From: Bdellovibrionales bacterium
Lineage (GTDB): Bacteria; Bdellovibrionota; Bacteriovoracia; Bacteriovoracales; Bacteriovoracaceae
Direction of reading: 5' to 3'
Length of the DNA: 6,215 bases
NCBI GenBank assembly: GCA_030633015.1
Contig: DAOVTR010000101.1
Span: 1-6,215 of the forward strand
Part shown: positions 1 to 5,282 of the stretch, one piece after another
How positions within the stretch are numbered: position 1 is the stretch's first letter
How the letters are laid out: every line of letters starts with the position of its first letter
Made by a program: the position numbers and the translations under genes
The notes under the pieces: generated by a model
What the model saw: only the letters and a program-made list of their open reading frames with translations
The model's database searches: none
Told to the model about the DNA's origin: nothing

Positions 1-642
1 AGATATAAAACTATTGATACAGAAACAACAAATCTCCATTTAACTACAGCCACTGCTGATCAAAACACTCACCGATCGTTTCGTAAGACTTTTGTTTATG
101 TTAATACTCTTATTACCAGAGATGTGGATGGAAATGGCCAGATGGTTCATTATGGAGGGGACCAGAGTGAAACTACTAATTATAGAAAAGGTACGTTGTG
201 GTTTTTTAACAATACTCTAATCTCTTTTAGGTCAAGTAACACAGTTATGATTAGAGCTTCTACAAATGATGAGAGTGTTGAGTTTTTTAATAACGTGGTA
301 TACACGCAAAGATCAGGCAGCACACTTGCTGTCTCTGGTGGGACAGGTCAGTTTCATCTTTTTAATAATTGGATAAAAGAGGGATTTGTTAATTCCCATG
401 ATAGCATGAGTGGATCAGTTGATATTGAATCTAATAATATAGGCGGTGTTACTCCTAGTTTAATTGATCTTAACGGAGGAAATTATCAGATTGCAAATGG
501 ATCATATCTGATAAATGGAGGGGCCTTAATCCCAAGCTCTATATCGGCTCATAGTCCGGTTTTTGAATATGCTAACCATCAAAATGGGATAGTTAGAAAC
601 ACAGTAGGTTCAATTGATATTGGAGCTTATGAGTTTAAGTAG
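1..642 (+). CDS. Right-handed parallel beta-helix protein, C-terminal part (5'-truncated by window)
   Basis: The frame is open from base 1 to the TAG at 640-642, giving 213 visible residues; the start lies upstream of the window. A GTG at 124 could be taken as a start, but the 41 codons before it continue the same beta-strand pattern (FVYVNTLI, about residues 31-38), so it is internal. Short strands ending in paired asparagines recur: LWFFNN (66-71), VEFFNN (93-98), FHLFNN (118-123) and VDIESNN (140-146). This is the asparagine-ladder look of parallel beta-helix coils. The end, with NYQI near 161 and DIGAYEFK at 206-213, matches the usual C-terminus of secreted beta-helix proteins such as choice-of-anchor Q or polysaccharide-lyase-like families. 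Such proteins are usually exported and often bind or cleave polysaccharides. Catalytic residues and the signal peptide cannot be judged from this fragment, so no enzyme activity is claimed. Confidence 0.8.
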   Translation, partial: RYKTIDTETTNLHLTTATADQNTHRSFRKTFVYVNTLITRDVDGNGQMVHYGGDQSETTNYRKGTLWFFNNTLISFRSSNTVMIRASTNDESVEFFNNVVYTQRSGSTLAVSGGTGQFHLFNNWIKEGFVNSHDSMSGSVDIESNNIGGVTPSLIDLNGGNYQIANGSYLINGGALIPSSISAHSPVFEYANHQNGIVRNTVGSIDIGAYEFK

Positions 643-649
643 TTGCAGA

Positions 650-1045
650 TTACCAGACACACTCCATAGCAGTACTCCACTGACCTTCTGTCTTACTAAT
701 ATAAGTTAAACAGGTCCAGATCATTCCACAACCATAAACATTACGACTTTGTTCCGCTGTAAAAGTAATTTCAAATTTTTCTTTATTTGTGAAATCAACA
801 ATTTCGAAATCTTTAAATGTTGTATTACAGTCAACTCCATCATCACCATAGGTTGTGCTTTCAATATCAAATTTATAGCTACCATCTTTTTCGAGTAAAA
901 TTAGATTAATAATCTCTTTTTCAGTCAGATCAATATTAGAATTGTAGTTATCTACTTTATAATCTTCTATTTGTACTTGAACATAATAACTTGCAATTGC
1001 ACTGATGGAAAAAATGGCCATAGAAATTAAAATAATTTTTTTCAT
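650..1045 (-). CDS. Small exported four-cysteine protein, unknown function
   Basis: This encodes 131 residues and I do not recognise the family. The N-terminus (MKKIILISMAIFSISAIA) is a classical Sec signal peptide: a lysine pair, a hydrophobic core, and A-I-A before a likely cleavage after residue 18. The mature protein is about 113 residues, rich in acidic and aromatic residues, with cysteines at 73, 106, 112 and 129. An even number of cysteines in an exported protein suggests two disulfides, which is inference. There is no lipobox cysteine after the signal, so it is probably periplasmic or secreted and not a lipoprotein. The ATG is supported by an AGGAG ribosome binding site 6 bases upstream (1052-1056). 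It is convergent with the beta-helix gene, 7 bp between stop codons, and divergent from the TerB-like gene, so it is probably a single-gene transcript. Confidence 0.75.
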   Translation of the reverse strand: MKKIILISMAIFSISAIASYYVQVQIEDYKVDNYNSNIDLTEKEIINLILLEKDGSYKFDIESTTYGDDGVDCNTTFKDFEIVDFTNKEKFEITFTAEQSRNVYGCGMIWTCLTYISKTEGQWSTAMECVW

Positions 1046-1051
1046 AATCTG

Positions 1052-1094
1052 CTCCTGTTAAAATTTATTTAGTATTTATAGAGCAACTCGTCAA
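1052..1094 (-). promoter_or_regulatory. Ribosome binding site and candidate promoter of the small exported protein
   Basis: Reading the minus strand, AGGAG (1052-1056) sits 6 bases before the ATG at 1045 and is convincing. Further upstream is TTGACG (1089-1094), five of six matches to a sigma-70 -35 box. The segment 17 bases later is TAAATA (1066-1071), a poor -10; a better-looking TATAAATACT overlaps this area but at the wrong spacing. The site lies in the 128-bp divergent intergenic region 1046-1173. The binding site is clear; the promoter call is tentative. Confidence 0.4.
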
Positions 1095-1160
1095 TAAGCA
1101 AAAAATTAATTGTTTGTAAGTGATTAAGATTCTGTTAGACTTTATTGAAATATTTGATTC

Positions 1161-1173
1161 AAGAGGAGGCAAC
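1161..1173 (+). promoter_or_regulatory. Strong ribosome binding site that fixes the TerB-like start
   Basis: AAGAGGAGG at 1161-1169 is a near-complete Shine-Dalgarno sequence, with 4 bases between it and the ATG at 1174. It lies inside the longer in-frame reading that could begin at a GTG at 1120. That GTG has no comparable site upstream (the preceding bases are ATTGTTTGTAA), so translation should begin at 1174. Confidence 0.85.
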
Positions 1174-1686
1174 ATGGGTTTATGGGATATTTTTAAATCA
1201 GAAAAGACAATAAGTGATAATTCAAATTATCCAACAATTTATAAGAAATTAACTACTATGTTGCCAGACTACTCTGAAGAAAAATTATTAGAGGTGGCGT
1301 GCATTTCAGGACTGATGGCCCACGTCGCTTTTTCTGATATGAATTTAGATGAGGCCGAAATTAAAAAGATGGAAGATAATCTTTATAAATGGTTAGAAGT
1401 TGATCAAAAGATAGCATCTACAATTGTAAAAATTGCCACATCAGAGGTTAATGATTTAGTTAGTCGTGAAAATAGTCTTTATACTAAAACACTTTATAAT
1501 ATGTTAGATGAACAAAAAAAGTATCATCTATTGTTAGCGCTTTTTTCAGTGGCAGGAGCCGACGGGAAAATTGAAAGTGTTGAAGTTGGACAAATAAAAG
1601 TTATATCTCAAGGGCTAGGTCTAGAGCATAAATTTTTTGTTTCTGCGCAGATGAAGTTTAAAGATAAAATTTCTGCCCTTAAATAG
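1174..1686 (+). CDS. TerB-like helical protein
   Basis: This encodes 170 residues and is probably cytoplasmic, with no signal peptide or membrane segment. It begins with MGLWDIF, an amphipathic start common in short TerB/DjlA-like proteins. A TerB-type all-helical domain spans about residues 36-158. It has the two internal half-repeats typical of the family: a helix followed by an acidic turn, LMAHVAFSDMNLDEAEI (47-63) and LLLALFSVAGADGKIESVEV (119-138). In characterised TerB proteins the acidic turns bind metal, and the family is linked to tellurite resistance and envelope stress. No other ter gene is in view, so tellurite resistance should not be assumed. The start is the ATG behind the strong ribosome binding site at 1161-1169; the 18 extra codons from a GTG at 1120 do not look like family sequence. 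The stop codon lies in a 15-bp repeat that recurs at 5262-5276. Confidence 0.8.
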   Translation: MGLWDIFKSEKTISDNSNYPTIYKKLTTMLPDYSEEKLLEVACISGLMAHVAFSDMNLDEAEIKKMEDNLYKWLEVDQKIASTIVKIATSEVNDLVSRENSLYTKTLYNMLDEQKKYHLLLALFSVAGADGKIESVEVGQIKVISQGLGLEHKFFVSAQMKFKDKISALK

Positions 1687-1694
1687 GTGCCATG
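1680..1694 (+). repeat. Left copy of a 15-bp perfect direct repeat
   Basis: TAAATAGGTGCCATG is identical to 5262-5276 (15 of 15); the flanking bases differ on both sides. The copy contains the TAG stop of the TerB-like gene (1684-1686). Unlike the right copy it is not followed by the second palindrome arm GCACCTA; the sequence turns into ATAATATATTAAT instead. The two copies bracket the three-gene operon, which fits insertion or duplication at a gene 3' end, although a dispersed repeat is also possible. Confidence 0.75.
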
Positions 1695-1732
1695 ATAATA
1701 TATTAATGAATTAGTTTTCTAGTTTCTTTCAA

Positions 1733-1744
1733 CGTAATATTACG
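1733..1744. promoter_or_regulatory. 12-bp perfect palindrome, candidate operator
   Basis: CGTAATATTACG reads the same on both strands and lies about 127 bp before the regulator's ATG. Its size and symmetry suit a dimeric helix-turn-helix protein, possibly the regulator of this operon. It could also be chance in AT-rich DNA, although the CG ends make it less trivial than an A/T-only palindrome. Confidence 0.35.
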
Positions 1745-1802
1745 CCCCTTGCTCTTGGTATTCTTAATGTCAGTCGAAAAGGTTTGTATTTTCTTCACGA
1801 AA

Positions 1803-1827
1803 CGAACAGTTAGAACACTTTTGTTCG
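1803..1827. promoter_or_regulatory. Inverted repeat CGAACA-N13-TGTTCG, candidate operator
   Basis: CGAACA (1803-1808) and TGTTCG (1822-1827) are exact reverse complements separated by 13 bases, so the arm centres are about two helical turns apart. A second GAACA lies inside the spacer (1813-1817), giving a direct repeat GAACA-GTTA-GAACA. It sits directly upstream of the AT-rich -10-like sequence, where a repressor or activator would act. The binding protein is unknown; the encoded TIGR02147-type regulator is the obvious candidate by position only. Confidence 0.4.
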
Positions 1828-1838
1828 AAATGTGTTGA

Positions 1839-1858
1839 TTTAATATTTTTCTTATATT
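1839..1858 (+). promoter_or_regulatory. Candidate -10 region(s) of the regulator operon
   Basis: TTTAAT (1839-1844) and TATATT (1853-1858) each match the sigma-70 -10 box at five of six positions. Neither has a good -35 box at 16-18 bp; TTGTTC (1821-1826) is 12 bp from the first. If the second is used, transcription would begin only a few bases before the ATG at 1871, giving a nearly leaderless mRNA. That would fit the weak ribosome binding site there (AGAG at 1862-1865). A poor -35 box is also what an activator-dependent promoter shows. Tentative. Confidence 0.3.
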
Positions 1859-1870
1859 ACAAGAGCTTTC

Positions 1871-2677
1871 ATGGAACAGGGGCAAGATTATATTAATTTT
1901 TTAAAAAGTACTTATCTTTCAAAGAGCGAAAGAAATTCAAAGTATTCTATTAGAGCATTTGCCAAAGATATTGGTATAAGTTCTTCAAGAGTCAGTGAAT
2001 TATTCAATAGGAAAGGAAGACTTTCTGAGCGAATAGCAAAACGAATTGCCGGTAATTTAAACCTTAATCCAAAAGAGAAAAAAATATTTATTGCTTTAGT
2101 GTTGAAAGAATATAGTCAATCTAAATTAAAGCAGCAAGAAGCAATAGATTATTTAGATTCTTTAGATAGGAAAGATAGTTTTTTTTCAGTTAATGTTGAT
2201 GGTTTTAAACTGATTTCTGATTGGTATCATTTTGGAATTTTAACAGTGATGGAGTTAGATGAATTTGATGGTAGTTCAGTTTTTCTTGCAAAAAAACTGG
2301 GGATTAATATTGAGACAGTTAAGGATGCCCTAACAAGGCTTTTAAAGTTAGATTTTATAAGCTTCGAAAAAGGAATATATTTTTTAAATAAAGAAGAAGG
2401 ACTTACAACAACTCATGATCTTTTTTCTCCAGCACTAAGAAAATCTCATAAGCAATCATTAAATCAAGGGATAGAAGCGTTGGAAAGTATACCAATTGAA
2501 TTAAGAGATATTACTTCTATGATGATGGCCATTGATACTAAAAAACTTCCTGAGGCTAAAAAAATGATTAAAGGCTTTAGGAGAGATCTTTGTCAGTTTT
2601 TAGAATCAGATGAAAAAAATAGTGCATATCAATTAAATATTCAATTAATACCACTAAATACGAATAAGGAACAATAA
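1871..2677 (+). CDS. TIGR02147/DUF4423-type transcriptional regulator
   Basis: This encodes 268 residues, the usual length for the family, which is abundant in Bdellovibrionota and in Fibrobacter and largely uncharacterised. Order of parts: an opening YINFLKSTY (7-15); a helix-turn-helix of the XRE/lambda-repressor sort at about 26-62 (SIRAFAKDIGISSSRVSELF); the family landmark DWYHFGIL (117-124); a winged-helix-like segment at about 137-172 (LAKKLGINIETVKDALTRLL); ELRDITSMMMAID (210-222); and YQLNIQLIPLN (253-263), a typical family ending. The ATG at 1871 places the N-terminus where family members begin, although its ribosome binding site is weak. The stop codon overlaps the next gene's ATG by one base (TAATG), so the two are translationally coupled. 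It is likely to regulate its own operon; direction and ligand are unknown. Confidence 0.85.
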   Translation: MEQGQDYINFLKSTYLSKSERNSKYSIRAFAKDIGISSSRVSELFNRKGRLSERIAKRIAGNLNLNPKEKKIFIALVLKEYSQSKLKQQEAIDYLDSLDRKDSFFSVNVDGFKLISDWYHFGILTVMELDEFDGSSVFLAKKLGINIETVKDALTRLLKLDFISFEKGIYFLNKEEGLTTTHDLFSPALRKSHKQSLNQGIEALESIPIELRDITSMMMAIDTKKLPEAKKMIKGFRRDLCQFLESDEKNSAYQLNIQLIPLNTNKEQ

Positions 2678-4713
2678 TGAAGTTACGAAAATTATGTTTT
2701 ATTTTTTCACTTTTATTACTCGTTAATATAGCATTTGCTGGAAATGAACGGGGTAACGGTGGAGATGTTGTAGTATGTCGGAATGATAATGGAGAGATAA
2801 GTTCTGTCGAACTTTTGGACTATTATGAAGGAAGGATATTACGAGGTCATGTTTTAATTCCTGGCAATAACAGTTCTATTGATGAACTATCTGCTTTATT
2901 AGTTAGTATGATTAAGCAGCATTCTCGATCCTTAGCAGCATATTTAAAAGAAGGGATTGAAAATTTTAATAACAATTCTTCTTTTCTTGAAGATACAGTT
3001 CTTCCTGACATTTCAGATTCAGAACATTTAATCGTTCCAAATGGATGCAGCGTTGAACAGATAGCAGTCCAAATACATGACGATTATAAATTCCCAGGGG
3101 ATAATAAATATTTAATTGATAAAAAATTATGGGATGCTGTAACAGATTTTAATAAGTTTGGTTTAATACTCCATGAGTTGATATATAAGTTGGCAATTGA
3201 TCAAAAACAAAAGAATTCAATTAATACTAGATATCTAACATCAATGCTTACCATGTATTTAGTTAATGGTTTAACGCTGGATGTACATCAATATCTTGAG
3301 CTTCTTCATAATGCAAAGTTAGATGCTTCAACTGATCCTGTCGAGAATTTAACCGTAAAAATTGATAATATAGAGTATTACCTTATAAAAGAACAGCTGA
3401 AGTTTTTCAAAAATGGTAAACTTGCGTTCGGGATTGTTAAAACAGGTAGTATAAATACTAATCATGGTAATATAAAATTACAAAAACAAAGTGAAGTACA
3501 TTTTTTTAATGATGGTTCATATAAAAATTTAAGTTTTATTGATCAACAAGTAAACTTCGATAGTATTAAAGGTTTTGCTGAAGCGATTTATTTTTTCCCT
3601 AGTGGCAATATTAAGTCTATATATTTCAATAGAGATACAGATGGAGGTGAGTACATTAAAGGCGAGATGTATTTAGATCGGCTAGCTAATATAAAGTTTT
3701 ATGATTCAATGCAGATGTATACGTATAATAAATATGGTAGCAGGGATTACTTTCTTAATATAACTGGTAAGAATCAATTTAAAAAAATGACGTTGCTTTG
3801 TGATCCTTCCTTTTCTTCCAGTCAAAATGTATACTTTTATGAAAATGGAAGAATAAAAATGGGAAGAGGTTGTGAATTTTCTGATTATAGATATATAAGC
3901 GATACACAAGAATATATTATCGAGAATGGAAGTCACCCTGCTTGGTATATAGATGGATCTTTGAAATCCGTCTATATGTATTCCGATTTTACTTTTCATA
4001 TAAAAGGTAAAACTTATGAGATTTGTGGCGATAATAATATGACGTCTTTTTATAACACTGGAGAATTTAAAGCAGGAAAACTATGTAGAGATATAACAGT
4101 TAAAGTAGGTGGTAGAAATTTTATGTTAAAAGCCGGCGAATACATAGGCGTTCATAAAACAGGAAAGATAAAAATGTTGTATGTAGAATATGGTTTTTTA
4201 AATTCAAAACTAAAACTTAAAAGTGAAGGCAATGTCATTACTATCCCAGATGGTAGGTATATTAATTTATTTGAAAATGGTAAGATCAGTCAAATTAATT
4301 TTAGAAATAATTGGGAAGGGGATGATGTTTGTCTACTGAAAGATGGAGTTGCCTTTAGTTTTAAATATGATGTGGAGATTGCAAGCTTTTTTTCAAATGG
4401 AAACATTCGTACCGTTGAATTCAACAAAACGAAAGTAGTTCAAGGCTTTGGTCCTGCAAATGAAGTAATCTTTTCTATTGAAGGAGAATTGATTGGAGTA
4501 AATGTTAACTACCTGAAAAAGTATATTTCAAAGCAAGATTTGTTAGTAGAAATAATTGGAACTATTTATTTATATCCTGATAAAAGTTTACATAAAATTA
4601 AACTCAAAAAAGATTATATGCTTTTAACAACTATGAGCAATAATGAGAGGGAACTGTTTAAGGCCGGAGAGTATGTGGAGCTATCGAGAGATGGTTTGGT
4701 AATAGAGAAATAA
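2677..4713 (+). CDS. Large exported protein: GNGGD/HELIY N-terminal domain plus FYxNGxIK beta-hairpin repeats
   Basis: This encodes 678 residues. A signal peptide (about 1-21, cleaved after A-F-A) is followed directly by GNERGNGGDVVVC (22-34) and VELLDYYEGRIL (44-55). I recognise this opening from a group of uncharacterised secreted Bdellovibrionota proteins. In the same group LWDAV...GLILHELIYK (151-171) precedes a serine/arginine-containing NSINTRYLTS. H166-E167 recalls a zincin helix, but the second histidine of HExxH is absent (tyrosine 170), so protease activity is doubtful. From about 243 to the end the protein is made of hairpin repeats of the YwqK/MORN type (for example FYENGRIKMG at 387 and LFENGKISQI at 531). 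Cysteines are at 34, 124, 375, 399, 450, 470 and 552 in the mature part. AAGGA (2666-2670) lies 6 bases before the ATG, which overlaps the regulator's stop. No anchor or C-terminal sorting motif is visible, so it is probably periplasmic, surface-bound or secreted. Confidence 0.75.
   Translation: MKLRKLCFIFSLLLLVNIAFAGNERGNGGDVVVCRNDNGEISSVELLDYYEGRILRGHVLIPGNNSSIDELSALLVSMIKQHSRSLAAYLKEGIENFNNNSSFLEDTVLPDISDSEHLIVPNGCSVEQIAVQIHDDYKFPGDNKYLIDKKLWDAVTDFNKFGLILHELIYKLAIDQKQKNSINTRYLTSMLTMYLVNGLTLDVHQYLELLHNAKLDASTDPVENLTVKIDNIEYYLIKEQLKFFKNGKLAFGIVKTGSINTNHGNIKLQKQSEVHFFNDGSYKNLSFIDQQVNFDSIKGFAEAIYFFPSGNIKSIYFNRDTDGGEYIKGEMYLDRLANIKFYDSMQMYTYNKYGSRDYFLNITGKNQFKKMTLLCDPSFSSSQNVYFYENGRIKMGRGCEFSDYRYISDTQEYIIENGSHPAWYIDGSLKSVYMYSDFTFHIKGKTYEICGDNNMTSFYNTGEFKAGKLCRDITVKVGGRNFMLKAGEYIGVHKTGKIKMLYVEYGFLNSKLKLKSEGNVITIPDGRYINLFENGKISQINFRNNWEGDDVCLLKDGVAFSFKYDVEIASFFSNGNIRTVEFNKTKVVQGFGPANEVIFSIEGELIGVNVNYLKKYISKQDLLVEIIGTIYLYPDKSLHKIKLKKDYMLLTTMSNNERELFKAGEYVELSRDGLVIEK
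3403..4710 (+). repeat. Region encoding about 13 degenerate FYxNGxIK beta-hairpin repeats
   Basis: In the 678-residue protein the motif aromatic-aromatic-x-x-G-x-hydrophobic-K-x-hydrophobic recurs near residues 243, 276, 306, 348, 387, 423, 458, 491, 531, 571, 598, 632 and 668. Most are 30-42 residues apart. Between motifs a second pattern, hydrophobic-x-GxxYxL-x-AGEYI, is repeated (clearest at 479-490 and 660-667). A full unit is therefore probably two short hairpins. This resembles YwqK-type and MORN-like repeats, which form extended beta-sheets. The DNA itself is not obviously repetitive, so the repeats are old. The protein ends inside a final half-unit (ELSRDGLVIEK). Confidence 0.65.
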
Positions 4714-4732
4714 AGATTTAAAGGAGAATCAG

Positions 4733-5245
4733 ATGAAGCAATATATATTAGTGCTTGTTTTTATTTCCACTTCAGTTTTTGGATATGATTTTGCAGGTAA
4801 TTTCCCAGGACTGATTGGAGAATTTAGAATAAATATAAATAAAAGTTTAAACTGCTTTAAAAATTATAACGAAGATTACAATGGAGATCGTTTTGAAGTA
4901 AATGCTGATACTTTAGGGAATTTAATGGCGTACACTAGTTCGGGATTAGAAATCTTTTATGCCCAGCATATTTTAAGATCCAAGGGCGTGTTGTATTATG
5001 GATCATGTTATTCCGATGGACTTAGATACAGATCTCAAAGAGATAATTTTAAAAATATTAGATATTCTATTGTTTCAAAGGTTTCATCAAGATGGTTTTG
5101 TAGTAGTAAAAAAGAAATTTCAGAAAGAATTAAGCACGAGATAAAAATACTGGAAGATGGTTTCATTTATACTTTTTATAAATCTAAAGGAATTAAAAGT
5201 AATAATTTTAAAATTGATAGAATGTGTTTTCTAGAGAGACTCTAA
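4733..5245 (+). CDS. Exported 170-residue four-cysteine protein, unknown function
   Basis: I do not recognise a family. The first 17 residues (MKQYILVLVFISTSVFG) form a Sec signal peptide with probable cleavage before YDF. There is no lipobox cysteine, so it is likely soluble in the periplasm or secreted. The mature part has four cysteines (41, 92, 123, 165), compatible with two disulfides, is basic and aromatic-rich, and ends with RMCFLERL. A stretch at 54-78 (FEVNADTLGNLMAYTSSGLE) looks like a folded beta core, but nothing catalytic stands out. An AAGGAG ribosome binding site (4721-4726) lies 6 bases before the ATG. The gap to the preceding gene is 19 bp, so it is the third gene of the regulator operon and is likely to be made together with the repeat protein, perhaps as a partner. 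The TAA stop runs straight into the repeat cluster at 5242-5282. Confidence 0.75.
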   Translation: MKQYILVLVFISTSVFGYDFAGNFPGLIGEFRININKSLNCFKNYNEDYNGDRFEVNADTLGNLMAYTSSGLEIFYAQHILRSKGVLYYGSCYSDGLRYRSQRDNFKNIRYSIVSKVSSRWFCSSKKEISERIKHEIKILEDGFIYTFYKSKGIKSNNFKIDRMCFLERL

Positions 5246-5275
5246 TGCCATCTAAGGCATCTAAATAGGTGCCAT
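5242..5275 (+). repeat. Three tandem degenerate CTAA...GCAT units with a small hairpin
   Basis: CTAATGCCAT (5242-5251), CTAAGGCAT (5252-5260) and CTAAATAGGTGCCAT (5261-5275) follow one another without a gap, each opening with CTAA and closing with G(C)CAT. The first two also form a 5-bp stem, ATGCC/GGCAT, with a 6-base loop (5245-5260). The run begins within the stop of the upstream gene and leads into the palindrome at 5266-5282. The stretch looks like repeated small duplications at a recombination or insertion junction, but it is short enough to be partly chance. Confidence 0.45.
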
Positions 5276-5276
5276 G
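5262..5276 (+). repeat. Right copy of the 15-bp perfect direct repeat
   Basis: TAAATAGGTGCCATG is identical to 1680-1694. Here it continues into the second arm of a palindrome, which is missing at the left copy. The distance between the copies, 3582 bp from repeat start to repeat start, equals the regulator operon plus its control region. It lies in the 34-bp gap between the convergent 170-residue protein gene and the ATPase gene. Confidence 0.75.
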
Positions 5277-5282
5277 CACCTA
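5266..5282. terminator. Palindrome TAGGTGC-CAT-GCACCTA between convergent genes, possible bidirectional terminator
   Basis: Seven-base arms (5266-5272 and 5276-5282) are exactly complementary around a 3-base loop. The second arm includes the stop codon of the minus-strand ATPase gene (5280-5282). The location between two converging genes suits a transcription terminator. There is no U-run on either side, so it is not a classic intrinsic terminator. It could instead be a dispersed palindromic repeat of the REP sort, or a recombination site, since half of it is found again at 1680-1694. Confidence 0.45.

Larger units (their letters stand above)
1687..1870 (+). other. 184-bp intergenic control region before the regulator operon
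   Basis: No gene is supported here. A 60-codon minus-strand frame covers most of it, but that frame starts at TTG without a ribosome binding site and shows no recognisable features. The region contains the end of the 15-bp repeat, an AT-only palindrome (1696-1705), a 12-bp perfect palindrome (1733-1744), a 6-bp inverted repeat (1803-1827) and AT-rich -10-like hexamers just before the regulator's ATG. It must hold the promoter of the three-gene operon and probably its operator, because the next gene encodes a DNA-binding protein. No intrinsic terminator with a U-run is visible after the TerB-like gene. Confidence 0.6.

Noticed and set aside
1174..1686. Tellurite-resistance function for the TerB-like gene
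   Set aside because: No terA, terC, terD, terE or terZ gene is nearby, and isolated TerB-fold proteins occur in many other contexts; only the fold is called.
1696..1705. A/T-only palindrome TAATATATTA as an operator or origin element
   Set aside because: Short A/T-only palindromes are expected by chance in DNA this AT-rich, and nothing else supports a function.
1703..1885. 60-codon minus-strand reading frame in the regulator's upstream region
   Set aside because: It begins at TTG with no ribosome binding site, overlaps the regulator's first codons, and its composition (many basic residues, no recognisable pattern) looks like chance.
3172..3189. HELIY segment read as a zinc-protease active site
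   Set aside because: The second histidine of HExxH is a tyrosine here and I see no clear third ligand, so a metalloprotease call is not supported.
3706..3999. 97-codon minus-strand reading frame inside the large repeat-protein gene
   Set aside because: It is fully antisense to a convincing coding sequence with repeat structure; its isoleucine-rich translation is what the reverse strand of AT-rich coding DNA gives.
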